From the NCBI GenBank assembly GCA_963734065.1, contig CAVTFN010000003.1:744001-808000 (forward strand): DNA of 64,000 bases, read 5' to 3'. The notes under the pieces are model-generated. The model was not told the DNA's origin, did not search any database, and saw only the letters and a list, made by a program, of their open reading frames with translations. The position numbers and the translations under genes were made by a program. Shown here one piece after another: positions 42,514-50,530 of the stretch. Source of the stretch: DATBLE01 sp963734065. Lineage in GTDB: Bacteria; Actinomycetota; Thermoleophilia; Gaiellales; Gaiellaceae. The first letter of the stretch is position 1; the number at the start of each line of letters is the position of its first letter.

Positions 42514-42846
42514 ATGCCGACGAAGACTCAGGCAACGGCGCCGGTACGCTCTCTCGATCAGCGCATGGAGGCTCTCGCCAGGGCCAACGACATCCGCGTC
42601 CGCCGGGCGCAGCTGAAGAAGGACCTCAAGAACGGCAAGGTCCAGATCGACGAGATCCTCGACGACCCGCCGGAGTACGTCTCCACGGCGAAGGTGTTCG
42701 ACATGCTGATGGCAGTGCCGAAATTCGGCCGCGTCAAGGCCGCCCGGTTCCTGAACCAGTGCCGGATCAGCCAGTCGAAGACCGTCGGCGGGTTGTCCGA
42801 CCGACAACGCGCCGAGTTGATTGGGCTCTTCCACCGGAACGCCTGA
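42514..42846 (+). CDS. mihF: Actinobacterial integration host factor mIHF
   Basis: 110 aa nucleoid protein of the mycobacterial IHF type, unrelated to HU/IHF of proteobacteria. A long basic N-terminal helix (RRAQLKKDLKNGKVQIDEIL) is followed by a helix-two-turn-helix, MAVPKFGRVKAARFLNQCRIS. Position directly before gmk and rpoZ is the same as in mycobacteria and Streptomyces and supports the call. Confidence 0.93.
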   Translation: MPTKTQATAPVRSLDQRMEALARANDIRVRRAQLKKDLKNGKVQIDEILDDPPEYVSTAKVFDMLMAVPKFGRVKAARFLNQCRISQSKTVGGLSDRQRAELIGLFHRNA

Positions 42847-43426
42847 CGGCACGCCCGTCTTCGTGATCACCGGGCCCTCAGGGGCCGGCAAGGGGACGCT
42901 GATCAGGGCCCTGCTCGAACGGGTGGCGGACCTCGAGGTCGCGGTCTCGGCGACGACGCGCGGGCGCCGTCAGGGAGAGGAGGACGGACGCGAGTACTGG
43001 TTCCTCTCCGACGCCGAGTTCGCGCGTCGCGTGCACGAAGGCGACTTCCTCGAGCACGTCACCTACGTTTCGGGGAAGCGCTACGGAACCCTGCGCACGG
43101 AGGTCGACCGGATCGCCGGCGAGGGGAAGATCCCGGTGCTGGAGCTGGAGACGGAGGGGGCTCTGAACGTCAAGGACGACGTCCCCGGGGCGGTGACGGT
43201 CTTCATCACCGCGCCGATCCCCGAGCTCGAGCGGCGGCTGAGGGAACGCGCCAGCGAGAGCGAGGGCGAGATCGGCGAACGCATCGGATTGGCGCGGAAA
43301 CAGCTCAACCAGGCGGAACAGTTCGACTACGTGGTGCTCAACGACCGGATCGAGCGGGCCACGCAGGAGCTGGAGGGCATCGTCCAACGAGAGTCGGCCG
43401 CGGCCGGTACCATGAGCGGGCCGTGA
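42821..43426 (+). CDS. gmk: Guanylate kinase
   Basis: 201 aa. P-loop ITGPSGAGKGTL, GMP-binding SATTRGRRQGEEDGREY and VLELETEGALNV. Makes GDP from GMP. TTG 42821 overlaps mihF by 26 bp; no other start leaves enough sequence before the P-loop except GTG 42862. Confidence 0.94.
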   Translation: MGSSTGTPDGTPVFVITGPSGAGKGTLIRALLERVADLEVAVSATTRGRRQGEEDGREYWFLSDAEFARRVHEGDFLEHVTYVSGKRYGTLRTEVDRIAGEGKIPVLELETEGALNVKDDVPGAVTVFITAPIPELERRLRERASESEGEIGERIGLARKQLNQAEQFDYVVLNDRIERATQELEGIVQRESAAAGTMSGP

Positions 43427-43650
43427 TCAATCCCAGAATCGACGAGCTGCTCGACAACGTTGACTCGCGCTACGCGCTGGTCATCGTCGTCGCGAAGCGC
43501 GCCAGGCAGATCAACAACTACCACCACCAGCTCGGTGAGGGTACGTTCGACGAGTTTCCCCCGCTCGTCGAGTCCCGCTCGAAGAACTACTTGACGATGG
43601 CCCTCGAGGAGACTGCCGAGGGCAAGATCAAGTATTCCTACAAAGCCTGA
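43423..43650 (+). CDS. rpoZ: RNA polymerase omega subunit
   Basis: 75 aa from GTG 43423 (4-bp overlap with gmk). NPRIDELLDNVDSRYALVIVVAKRARQIN is the omega core, and KNYLTMALEETAEGKIKY is the actinobacterial tail. Stabilises the beta-prime subunit. Confidence 0.94.
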   Translation: MINPRIDELLDNVDSRYALVIVVAKRARQINNYHHQLGEGTFDEFPPLVESRSKNYLTMALEETAEGKIKYSYKA

Positions 43651-43677
43651 CGGCTTTGTAGGAAGGGGCTGTCACAC

Positions 43678-44841
43678 ATGGCCCGCGTTCTTCTCGGGAT
43701 CACAGGCGGGATCGCGGCTTACAAGAGCTGTGAGTTGACGCGACTCCTCGTCCAGGCCGGGCACGAGGTGACACCCGTCCTGACGCCCGAGGCGGAGGGC
43801 TTCGTCGCCGCCAGGACGTTCGAGGCGCTCGCCCGCCGCGAGCAGCCGCGCGAGCTCTACCCGCACCTGGTCGAGGCCGACCTGCTCGTGATTGCGCCGC
43901 TGTCGGCCAACACGCTGGCGAAGCTGGCACACGGGCTCGCGGACAACGTGCTCACCCAGCTCGGGCTGGCGTTCCGCGGCCCGATGCTGGCCGCGCCGGC
44001 GATGAACGTCCGCATGTGGGAGCACCCGGCGACGCAGGCGAACGTGGCGGCGCTGCGCGAGCGCGGGGTGCAGCTGATCGGGCCCGAGGAGGGCGAGCTG
44101 GCCGAGGGCGAGACCGGCCTCGGCCGCATGAGCGAGCCGGAGGCGATCCTTGCCCGCGCCCGCCAGCTCCTCGGCGAGACCGACACCCTCGCCGGCAAGA
44201 GCGTCCTCGTCAGCGCCGGCGGGACGCGCGAGCCGCTCGACGCCGTACGGTTCGTCGGCAACCGCTCGTCGGGGCGGATGGGCGCGGCGCTCGCCGAGGA
44301 AGCCCGTCGCCGCGGAGCCCGGGTGACTCTCCTCGCCGCAAATCTCACCGTCCCGGCGCCGGGGGGCGTGGAGGTGGTGGAGACGCCGACCGCGGCCGAT
44401 CTCGCGCGCGCGGCGAAAGCGAACGCCCGAGCGGACGTCATCCTGATGGCCGCCGCAGTGGCGGACTACGCGCCGCGGCCGATCGTGGGAAAGCGGGCAA
44501 AGTCCGAGGAGCCGTGGGAGCTCCGGCTGGAGCCGACGGAGGACGTCCTGAGGAGCCTGGGCGAGGCGAAGAACGGGGCGGTGCTCGTCGGCTTCGGCGC
44601 CGAGGAGGGCCAGGCCGGGTTCGAGCGGAAACGCCGGATGCTGGCCGAGAAGCACCTGGATCTCGTCGTCTTCAACGACGTGTCCCGCGCCGACATCGGC
44701 TTCGACTCCGCCGAGAACGAGGTGATCCTCGTCTCCGCGGCGGGTGAGCGCACCGTGCCGAAGGCGCCGAAGGAGCGGATCGCCGCCGAGATCCTGGACG
44801 AGGTCCAGCGGCTGTTGAGCAGGGAATCGGAGCCAGGATGA
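43678..44841 (+). CDS. coaBC: Bifunctional phosphopantothenoylcysteine decarboxylase / synthase
   Basis: 387 aa. CoaC half: GITGGIAAYKSCELTRLL, LSANTLAKLAHGLADNVL and the APAMNVRMW substrate clamp. CoaB half: VSAGGTREPLDAVRFVGNRSSGRMG, AAVADYAP and the FNDVSRADIGFDS loop. Makes phosphopantetheine for coenzyme A. Same operon order as in mycobacteria. Confidence 0.95.
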   Translation: MARVLLGITGGIAAYKSCELTRLLVQAGHEVTPVLTPEAEGFVAARTFEALARREQPRELYPHLVEADLLVIAPLSANTLAKLAHGLADNVLTQLGLAFRGPMLAAPAMNVRMWEHPATQANVAALRERGVQLIGPEEGELAEGETGLGRMSEPEAILARARQLLGETDTLAGKSVLVSAGGTREPLDAVRFVGNRSSGRMGAALAEEARRRGARVTLLAANLTVPAPGGVEVVETPTAADLARAAKANARADVILMAAAVADYAPRPIVGKRAKSEEPWELRLEPTEDVLRSLGEAKNGAVLVGFGAEEGQAGFERKRRMLAEKHLDLVVFNDVSRADIGFDSAENEVILVSAAGERTVPKAPKERIAAEILDEVQRLLSRESEPG

Positions 44842-44857
44842 TCCCGGCACCGATGCG

Positions 44858-45772
44858 CTAGCCGGCCGGTAGGCGGAACCCGCCCGCCTCCTCGAGCGCG
44901 TGGATGCGCGCCTCCAGCGGCGGGTGGGTGTCGAACATCCCCCTGAACGCCGTGCTGACGCCGGTCGCCTGGTTCTGCGGGTTCTCGATGTAGAGGTGCG
45001 CGACGGCGCGGCTCGCATGCCGCGTCTCGGTGGTGTCGACGAGCAGCTTGCGCAGCGCGAGCGCGAGGCCTTCGCCGTCGCCGGTGATCTCCGCCGCCGA
45101 GGCGTCGGCGAGGTACTCGCGCCGCCGCGAGACGGCGAGCTGGATCAGCACGGCCGCGATCGGTGCGATCACCAGGGCGGCGAGCCCGAGCGCGAACGCG
45201 ATCGCGCCGGCGCTGCCGCCGCTGCGCCGGCCGCCGCCGAAGAACGAGATCCGCAGCAGGAAGTCCGAGAGGAGCGCCACGACACCGACCAGCACCGCGA
45301 CCAGCGACATCAGGCGGACGTCGTGATTGCGGATGTGCGATAGCTCGTGCGCGATCACACCCTCCAGCTCGCGCTCGTCCATCAGGCTCAGGATCCCGGT
45401 GGTGACGCAGACGTATGCCTTGTCCGGGCTCCGCCCGGCCGCGAACGCGTTCGGCGCCGGGTCGTCGACGACGTAGATCGGCGGCGGCTTGGGGAGACCG
45501 GCGGCGATCGCGACCGTCTCGACCACGTGGAAGAGGCGCGGATACTCCTTCCGGTCGGCCGGGTGGGCGCCGGTCGCGCCGGCGACGATGCTGCCGGCCG
45601 AGAGCCAGCTGAAGATCCCGTAGGCGATCCCGATCACGCCGACGACGATCAGCAGCGACGGCTGGAAGACGTAGCCGAGCACGAGCGCCAGGACGCCGAC
45701 CAGGACGGCGAACAGGAACAGCAGCCAGAGCGTGCGCCACCGGTTGGCGCGGATCTGCTCCTGCAGCGTCAT
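44858..45772 (-). CDS. htpX: HtpX-like M48 zinc metalloprotease
   Basis: 304 aa. Two N-terminal helices (TLWLLFLFAVLVGVLALVLGY, LLIVVGVIGIAYGIFSWL), the zinc site VIAHELSHIRNHD (about residues 134-146), two further helices and EYLADASAAEITG with the third ligand. Degrades damaged membrane proteins. Coupled to lemA by a 4-bp overlap, a common pairing. Confidence 0.93.
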   Translation of the reverse strand: MTLQEQIRANRWRTLWLLFLFAVLVGVLALVLGYVFQPSLLIVVGVIGIAYGIFSWLSAGSIVAGATGAHPADRKEYPRLFHVVETVAIAAGLPKPPPIYVVDDPAPNAFAAGRSPDKAYVCVTTGILSLMDERELEGVIAHELSHIRNHDVRLMSLVAVLVGVVALLSDFLLRISFFGGGRRSGGSAGAIAFALGLAALVIAPIAAVLIQLAVSRRREYLADASAAEITGDGEGLALALRKLLVDTTETRHASRAVAHLYIENPQNQATGVSTAFRGMFDTHPPLEARIHALEEAGGFRLPAG

Positions 45773-46323
45773 TGCTGCGCGAACGAGACGACCGGCGCGT
45801 CGCGCTCGTCCGTACCGAAGAACTCGCGCTCGTGGAAGCCGAAGGGCTTCGCGATCAGCACCGGCGGGAAGCTCTGCATGACCGAGTGGTAGCGGTAGAC
45901 GGTCTGGTTGTAGTAGCGGCGGGCGGCGGCGAGCTTGTCCTCGATGTCCGCCAGCTCCTGCTGGAGAGCGAGGAAGTTCTCGGACGCGCGGAGCTGCGGA
46001 TAGGCCTCGGAGACGGCGATCAGCCGGTTCAACGCACCGCCGAGATGCTCGTTGGCGTCGGCCGCAGCGGATGGCCCGGGAGCCTGCTCGGCCTGCGCCC
46101 GCGCCTGCGTCACCTCCTCGAACGTCTCCCGCTCGTGCGCCGCGTAGCCCTTCACCGCCTCGATCAGGTTCGGGACGAGGTCGTAGCGCCGCCTGAGCTG
46201 GACGTCGATGTTCGCCCAGCCCGTCTCGGTCTCGTTCCGCAGCCGCACGAGACGGTTGTAGGTGTAGACGAGGTAGAGGAGGAGCAGGACGACAACCGCA
46301 ACGACGACGATTGCGACCCACAC
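45769..46323 (-). CDS. lemA: LemA family protein
   Basis: 184 aa. One N-terminal helix (WVAIVVVAVVVLLLLYLVYTYN), then the LemA coiled domain: ETGWANIDVQLRRRYDLVPNLIEAVKGYAAHE and YNQTVYRYHSVMQSFPP. Function poorly known; often cotranscribed with htpX as here. GTG 46323 is the only start close to the helix, and a TAGTAT -10 precedes it by 7 nt. Confidence 0.92.
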   Translation of the reverse strand: MWVAIVVVAVVVLLLLYLVYTYNRLVRLRNETETGWANIDVQLRRRYDLVPNLIEAVKGYAAHERETFEEVTQARAQAEQAPGPSAAADANEHLGGALNRLIAVSEAYPQLRASENFLALQQELADIEDKLAAARRYYNQTVYRYHSVMQSFPPVLIAKPFGFHEREFFGTDERDAPVVSFAQQ

Positions 46324-46329
46324 GTATTC

Positions 46330-46336
46330 GATACTA
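46330..46336. promoter_or_regulatory. Shared divergent promoter core GATACTA (lemA / nucleotidyltransferase)
   Basis: Plus strand GATACT (46330-46335) ends 7 nt before GTG 46343; minus strand TAGTAT (46336-46331) ends 7 nt before GTG 46323. The two starts are 19 bp apart, the same geometry and core as between argS and DUF3467. Confidence 0.45.
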
Positions 46337-46342
46337 GAGACG

Positions 46343-47017
46343 GTGGAGGCCGTCGTGATGGCTGCAGGGGAAGGGCGCAGGCTACGGCCCCTGACGGAGC
46401 GCTTCGCCAAGCCGGTGCTGCCGATCGACGGGCGGCCGGTGATCGTGACGCTGCTGCACGAGCTGCGGGCGGCCGGGATCGGGCGCGTGACGGTGGTGAC
46501 CGGGCACCTGGCCGAGCAGGTCGAACAGCTGCTCGACGGCTTCCCGCTCGCGCTTCGGTTCGTGCGCCAGCCCGAGCCGATCGGCTCGGCCGACGCCGTG
46601 CGGCGCGGCCTCGACGGCGTCCCGGCCCTGGTGGTCGCGGCCGACACGGTGTTCACGGCGGGCGACGTCGCGCGGTTCGCGGCCGTAGACGGACACGCGA
46701 TCGCGGCGCGGCGCGATCCGCCGCCATCGCCGCCGCACCGCTACGCCCTGGGCGTGCGAGACGGACGCGTGACCAAGGTGCTGGACGACGATCCGGCGAA
46801 CCCGCTCGCGTCGGCGCCGCTGTGGCGGCTGGGCGACTCCTTCGATCCTGGGCTGCTGGACGGGCCGGACGGGCCGCCGCTCGGGCTCTCCGAGGTGTTT
46901 CAGCGGCTGGTCGACGCGGGAGAGACCGTCCACGGCGTCGAGATCGGCCCGACCCGCGACTTGACGCATCCGCTTGACTGTCTGGAGCAGAACTTTCCGT
47001 ATCTGAGGGCACTGTGA
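46343..47017 (+). CDS. Sugar-phosphate nucleotidyltransferase-like protein
   Basis: 224 aa. Signature VVMAAGEGRRLRPLTERFAKPVLPIDGRPVI at the N-terminus, typical of glucose-1-phosphate thymidylyl/uridylyltransferases, then LVVAADTVF where the metal-binding aspartate is expected. It lacks the C-terminal left-handed helix of the larger enzymes. Probably makes an NDP-sugar. Starts at GTG 46343. Confidence 0.82.
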   Translation: MEAVVMAAGEGRRLRPLTERFAKPVLPIDGRPVIVTLLHELRAAGIGRVTVVTGHLAEQVEQLLDGFPLALRFVRQPEPIGSADAVRRGLDGVPALVVAADTVFTAGDVARFAAVDGHAIAARRDPPPSPPHRYALGVRDGRVTKVLDDDPANPLASAPLWRLGDSFDPGLLDGPDGPPLGLSEVFQRLVDAGETVHGVEIGPTRDLTHPLDCLEQNFPYLRAL

Positions 47018-47403
47018 GCGAGGTCTACGACTACTTCCAGCAGGGCAAGCGGCATCTGAAGAAGGGGATGGCCGCCCAGGCGACCGTGCCGCTCGAGAAG
47101 GCGAAGCGCCGCGAGCCGAACAAGGCCTCGATCCGCGAGTCGCTCGGGATCGCGTACTTCCGGATCGGCCGCTACGACGAGGCCGCCGCCGAGTTCCGCG
47201 CGATGCTCGAGCTGTCGCCTGCCGACGACTACGCCCACTACGCGCTCGGCCGCTGCCTCGAGAAGCAGGGGCACGTGGCGGAGGCGAACGGCCACTACAA
47301 GCTCGCCCGTTCCCTGCGGCCGGGGTCGAAGCAGTACGCGGCGCGCGTGATGGAGCTCGAAGGCTCCGACGACGACGTCGGGTCTGGCCCCGAAGGGGCC
47401 TGA
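47014..47403 (+). CDS. TPR-repeat protein
   Basis: 129 aa, about three tetratricopeptide repeats (YFQQGKRHLKKGMAAQATVPLEKAKRREP; IRESLGIAYFRIGRYDEAAAEFRAMLELSP; YAHYALGRCLEKQGHVAEANGHYKLARSLRP). Adaptor of unknown partners. 4-bp overlap with the preceding gene. Its last eight codons and stop lie in a palindromic repeat, which has therefore become coding. Confidence 0.8.
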   Translation: MSEVYDYFQQGKRHLKKGMAAQATVPLEKAKRREPNKASIRESLGIAYFRIGRYDEAAAEFRAMLELSPADDYAHYALGRCLEKQGHVAEANGHYKLARSLRPGSKQYAARVMELEGSDDDVGSGPEGA

Positions 47404-47406
47404 CCC
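47380..47406. repeat. Palindromic repeat copy A
   Basis: Inner arms GGCCCC/GGGGCC with GAA loop; outer arms GGGTC/GACCC; T-T mismatch between them. It supplies the C-terminus and stop of the TPR gene. Same family as 47483-47509 and 5727-5755. Confidence 0.75.
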
Positions 47407-47437
47407 CGCCGGGTGGTGGCGCAACCGTTTTCTGCGG

Positions 47438-47464
47438 GGGACTGTCCCGTCCGGGGACAGTCCC
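47438..47464. repeat. Palindromic repeat copy B
   Basis: Arms GGGACTGTCCC and GGGACAGTCCC, perfectly complementary, around GTCCG. On its upstream side the reverse complement reads CGCAGAAAACGG, the tail shared with the glpX and nusA copies. Confidence 0.75.
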
Positions 47465-47482
47465 TACTGGGCCATCGTCGTA

Positions 47483-47509
47483 GGGTCTGACCCCGAAGGG
47501 GTCTGACCC
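47483..47509. repeat. Palindromic repeat copy C
   Basis: Inner arms GACCCC/GGGGTC with GAA loop, outer arms GGGTC/GACCC and a T-T mismatch. It lies 30 bp before the dtd start, in its leader. Confidence 0.75.
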
Positions 47510-47539
47510 CGCCGAAACGCCTGCTGCGAAGATGCCGCC

Positions 47540-47778
47540 GTGAAGGCGGTCGTCCAGCGCGTCAGCCGGGCCGGCGCAACGCCCGGCGGTGAGATCGGCG
47601 CCGGCCTGTGCGTCCTCTTGGGCGTCGCCCGCGGGGACACTGCCGCCGACGCGGAGCGGCTCGCGGGCAAGATCGCGCGGCTCCGGATCTTCGAGAACGA
47701 CGAGGGCAAGTTCGACCGCTCGCTCCTCGACACGGGCGGAGCGGCGCTCGTCGTCTCGCAGTTCACGCTGCTCGCCGA
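47540..47778 (+). pseudogene. dtd: D-aminoacyl-tRNA deacylase, 5' part (interrupted)
   Basis: First 79 codons of Dtd: MKAVVQRVSRAGATPGGEIG, LLGVARGDT, IARLRIFENDEGKF and the active-site motif SQFTLLA. After base 47778 the frame runs into the integrated element (to a stop at 47923) and is no longer homologous. The rest of the gene is at 58600-58788. Dtd removes D-amino acids, and glycine mischarged on tRNA-Ala, from tRNA. While the element is present the enzyme lacks its second signature, NxGPVT. Confidence 0.92.
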
Positions 47779-47801
47779 GTCTTGTCGTCCGAAGGGAACT
47801 C
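47757..47801. other. attL
   Basis: Junction of dtd with the element; crossover dinucleotide GA at 47777-47778. The element half carries GTCCGAAGGGAACTC at 47787-47801, 8 nt from the GA. It is the mirror of the arm at attR. Confidence 0.85.
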
Positions 47802-47819
47802 AAGACTGCGAGGTAGCGA

Positions 47820-49250
47820 ATGACCGGCAAGGGCAAGAGCAAAGGAACAATCGGGATCGTCGTCCGCGTCTCCGACGTGAACGGACGAGACAAGAAGGGC
47901 GACCGCTTCATCAGCCCGACTGAGCAGATCGCCAAGGGGTCCGGCTACTGCAAGGCCGACGGCTACGAGGTGGTCGTGATCGAGCCGATGGACCTCAACG
48001 TCTCGCACACGGTGGCGCTCGATGAGCGACCGGGGATGAGCGAGGCGCTCCGGATGGTCGAGTCGGGCGAGATCGTCGGCCTCGGCTTCTCTAGTCAGGA
48101 CCGGATCGGGACGCTGATGCTGACCCGCGAGTTGAAGCGTCGGCTGCTCGAAGCCGGGGCGGTCTTGAAGGTGGCGGACAACCCGGCTGCCGAGGCGCTC
48201 GACGCTCGCGGCTACCTCAAGCTGCCGAGCGAGACGATGAGCCTGTACCACGAGGCGCACCGCGAGGAGACCGGCCTGCGGTGGGACGCGGCCCGGAAGA
48301 ACGCTCGCGAGCGGGGCGTGCTGCCTCAGCGCGAGCCGTTCGGGTACACGCGCACCGAGGACGGGATCGTCGTGCTCGACCGGAAGAACTCGAAGGTGAT
48401 CCGCGACGTGTTCGAGCGGCGGGCGGCTCAAGAGCCGTTCGGGTCCATCGGCGCGAGGTACGGGCGGTCGCACTCGACCATCCGGCAGTGGATCACCAAC
48501 CCCGTCTACAAGGGCAGCAACCCTCTCGTCCCGCAACTCGTCACGCCTGAACTGTGGGAGCGGGCGAACGCGGGCCGGACGACGCAGCACGTCCCGCCCG
48601 GCGACACGACCAAGGACCTTCTCCTCCAAGGCATCGCCCGCTGCGCCGGTTGCGGTAAGACGCTCAAGGCTCCCCGTCGGCCTCGCAAGGACGGGACGTA
48701 CGTGCAGGCGTACTTCTGCAAGAACGCCGCGAGCGAGCCGTGCTCGTGTCGCGCCTACGTTCATGCCGACGCCCTCGACGCGTTCGTGGCCGAGTGGTTC
48801 AGCGAGGCGCTCAAAGGGACCGGCCGGATGGTCGATGTGGTCGAGGCTGCGGCCGATCTTGAGCAGGCGCAGGCGGCTCACGACCGGGCCGAGGAGGAGC
48901 TAGCCGCGTACGTCGAGAACACGCCCGCGTCGCTCGACCCGGCCGTGTTCCGGCGCGGACTCGACAAGCGGCAGGCAGTCGTTGACGAGAGCCGCGTCCT
49001 CGTGCGGGAACTCTCGCAGCGCGTCTCGCGCATCCCGGCCGGAGGCTCACTCATCACGCTGTGGGACTCCTTCGCCGTCTCCGAGCGCCGCGACGTGCTC
49101 AAGGGATTCATCGACCGGATCGAAGTCAGCCGAGGCGCGAGCAGCGACCTCGCCGGACACGTCCGGATCTTCTGGGCTGACGGCTCCGTCGCCTTCCCCG
49201 TCGCGAAGCTCGAACGCCGCGCTCGGGTGGCGACGGCGCAGCACGTTTAG
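47820..49250 (+). CDS. Large serine recombinase (phage-type integrase)
   Basis: 476 aa. Catalytic serine in VVRVSDVNGR (about residue 18), the resolvase core DRIGTLMLTRELKRRLLEAG, a recombinase domain (PFGYTRTEDGIVVLDRKNSKVIRDVF to ITNPVYKG), a zinc ribbon (RCAGCGKTL to YFCKN) and a coiled-coil arm (DLEQAQAAHDRAEEELAAYV). It integrates circular DNA at attB in dtd; excision would need a directionality factor, possibly one of the small genes. ATG 47820 is 42 nt inside attL, a usual place. Tail after the coiled coil includes FWADGSVAFPVAKL. Confidence 0.95.
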   Translation: MTGKGKSKGTIGIVVRVSDVNGRDKKGDRFISPTEQIAKGSGYCKADGYEVVVIEPMDLNVSHTVALDERPGMSEALRMVESGEIVGLGFSSQDRIGTLMLTRELKRRLLEAGAVLKVADNPAAEALDARGYLKLPSETMSLYHEAHREETGLRWDAARKNARERGVLPQREPFGYTRTEDGIVVLDRKNSKVIRDVFERRAAQEPFGSIGARYGRSHSTIRQWITNPVYKGSNPLVPQLVTPELWERANAGRTTQHVPPGDTTKDLLLQGIARCAGCGKTLKAPRRPRKDGTYVQAYFCKNAASEPCSCRAYVHADALDAFVAEWFSEALKGTGRMVDVVEAAADLEQAQAAHDRAEEELAAYVENTPASLDPAVFRRGLDKRQAVVDESRVLVRELSQRVSRIPAGGSLITLWDSFAVSERRDVLKGFIDRIEVSRGASSDLAGHVRIFWADGSVAFPVAKLERRARVATAQHV

Positions 49251-49297
49251 GAACGCCCGCTCGCCTCGGGCGAGCACGTCAGGCGGGATCGATCCGC

Positions 49298-49320
49298 GAG
49301 GGGCGCTCACAGCGCCCCTC
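49298..49320 (+). terminator. Hairpin after integrase gene
   Basis: Perfect 10-bp stem GAGGGGCGCT/AGCGCCCCTC with loop CAC, 47 nt past the integrase stop, followed by TGTCGTTC. Confidence 0.6.
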
Positions 49321-49688
49321 TGTCGTTCAGGCGGTTCGGGTGAGGATCAGGCTCGGCTGATCGGCCTGGGCTGCGAGAGCGCCTGACGCGAGACGATGCG
49401 CCCCGCCGACACGACCGTGAGCGCCGACCGGATAAGAGACGTTCTTTGGTCCCAATAGCTCTCCGGCCGGACCTGCCGAGCCTACCAGACGCCTGCAAGC
49501 CGACACCTAGCCGGTCCGCCTTGGCGATCCGGTCGAGCCGCTCGAACCTCCGCCGGACCCCGACCACCTTCCGCCGGGCGCGAGCCGTCGCCTCAGCAGG
49601 GTTGTCCTCAACCCTCGATAGGATGCGAGTGGATCTCTTGGCCGGGATCTGCGGAGCCGCTTCCCTTTCCGGGGGGCGGCTTTCTCGT
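49321..49688. other. Gene-free stretch between integrase and RHH gene
   Basis: About 370 bp in which I see no convincing gene; the open frames are very arginine-rich. It ends in a second hairpin (49655-49681). Confidence 0.5.
49655..49687 (+). terminator. Hairpin with T-rich tail
   Basis: AGCCGCTTCC (49655-49664) pairs with GGGGGCGGCT (49672-49681; two G-T pairs) and is followed by TTCTCGTT. It ends plus-strand transcripts before they enter the minus-strand structural operon. Confidence 0.5.
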
Positions 49689-50036
49689 TCAGTGAAGTCG
49701 GTCGCCACCGTTCATCACCACCTCGCGCAACTCCGTCCCGTCCGGAATCTCGAACGCCTTCTCGTACATCTCGTCCAGCCCGGCCCGAGTCGCCGCCTCG
49801 TCCGCGTCCACGTCGTGCCCCGCAGCCTCAGCCTCAGCCCTGCCGGTCGGATCGGCAAGCTGAGCCAAGAGCGCCTGACGCAGCCACGCCCGAGACGCCA
49901 GCCTGATCTCGTCGTTCATCGAGCGACCGCGTTGAGCAGCCTGCGCACGCATCGCCGCGAGCACTTCCTCCGTGTCGCGGTAGCCCGACTGCTTCAACGG
50001 TTCGAGAAACCGCTTGGGCCTACCTCGCTTTGCCAT
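49689..50036 (-). CDS. Ribbon-helix-helix-like (Arc-type) regulator
   Basis: 115 aa from ATG 50036, picked because GGAGGG precedes it by 8 nt. MAKRGRPKRF basic start, then EEVLAAMRAQAAQRGRSMNDEIRLASRAWLRQALLA, whose RGRSMNDEIR segment is the Arc/RHH antitoxin-like pattern. Likely a small DNA-binding repressor or an excision factor of the element. No toxin gene is visible beside it. Confidence 0.6.
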   Translation of the reverse strand: MAKRGRPKRFLEPLKQSGYRDTEEVLAAMRAQAAQRGRSMNDEIRLASRAWLRQALLAQLADPTGRAEAEAAGHDVDADEAATRAGLDEMYEKAFEIPDGTELREVVMNGGDRLH

Positions 50037-50059
50037 CCCCACGCCCTCCATTTCTCTTG

Positions 50060-50341
50060 TCAATTTACCTGGGTTGCCGCGAATCTCTGACGCGCCGCCA
50101 GTCTTTCGAGAGCGACCGCGATACACGCACTCGTCGCCTCGAAGTCGTCGTTCTCCCACGCCTCCGACCACGCCTGAACGTGGTCTTGGATCAGCCCGAG
50201 CCAGACATCGAGGTCCTGCTCAATGCGGACTCGGTTCAGCGCCTCGGCCCATACCGCCGCGAACGACTTCCAGCCGTGCCAGCCCTCCATCCGCATCCCC
50301 AAGAGCGCGTTCCGGATCTGACGGGCCGGTGAGTCAGCCAC
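50060..50341 (-). CDS. Small protein of unknown function
   Basis: About 93 aa from GTG 50341: DSPARQIRNALLGMRMEGWHGWKSFAAVWAEALNRV, then DVWLGLIQDHVQAWSEAWENDDFEATSACIAVALERL. Helical and tryptophan-rich. Between the connector and the RHH gene. The start is uncertain because the frame is open to 50515, but the upstream part is Arg/Ser-rich and looks non-coding. A second head-tail adaptor or a small terminase are possibilities, neither supported by a motif. Confidence 0.5.
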   Translation of the reverse strand: MADSPARQIRNALLGMRMEGWHGWKSFAAVWAEALNRVRIEQDLDVWLGLIQDHVQAWSEAWENDDFEATSACIAVALERLAARQRFAATQVN

Positions 50342-50528
50342 GAGCCACCGCCGAGCGTGCGCGCCCACGCGGACGCAGGAGGGTCCGCGTGGGCTTCGCC
50401 GCTTCGAGCGCGACGGCCGAGCTACCCGGCCGCAACGATGACTCGCGCTCAGACTTGTGGAGCGCCCGCGCCAGATGGGGACGCGGACGCTCCGCGATGA
50501 GCGCGATGGGTCCATGTCTCGCGCTCAC
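50334..50528 (-). CDS. Possible small basic protein
   Basis: 64 aa from GTG 50528, 2 bp after the connector stop and overlapping the next gene by 8 bp, so it fits the tight packing of the operon. Composition is basic (PHLARALHKSERESSLRPGSS). No family seen; could be spurious. Confidence 0.3.
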   Translation of the reverse strand: MSARHGPIALIAERPRPHLARALHKSERESSLRPGSSAVALEAAKPTRTLLRPRGRARSAVARG

Positions 50529-50530
50529 TT

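Noticed and set aside
47540..47923. A full-length 127-aa protein from the dtd start into the element
   Set aside because: Homology stops exactly at the attL crossover; the last 48 codons are out-of-frame element sequence.
49307..49708. A possible 133-aa minus-strand gene in the mobile element
   Set aside because: Very Arg-rich second half, contains a terminator-like hairpin and overlaps the RHH gene end; no family.
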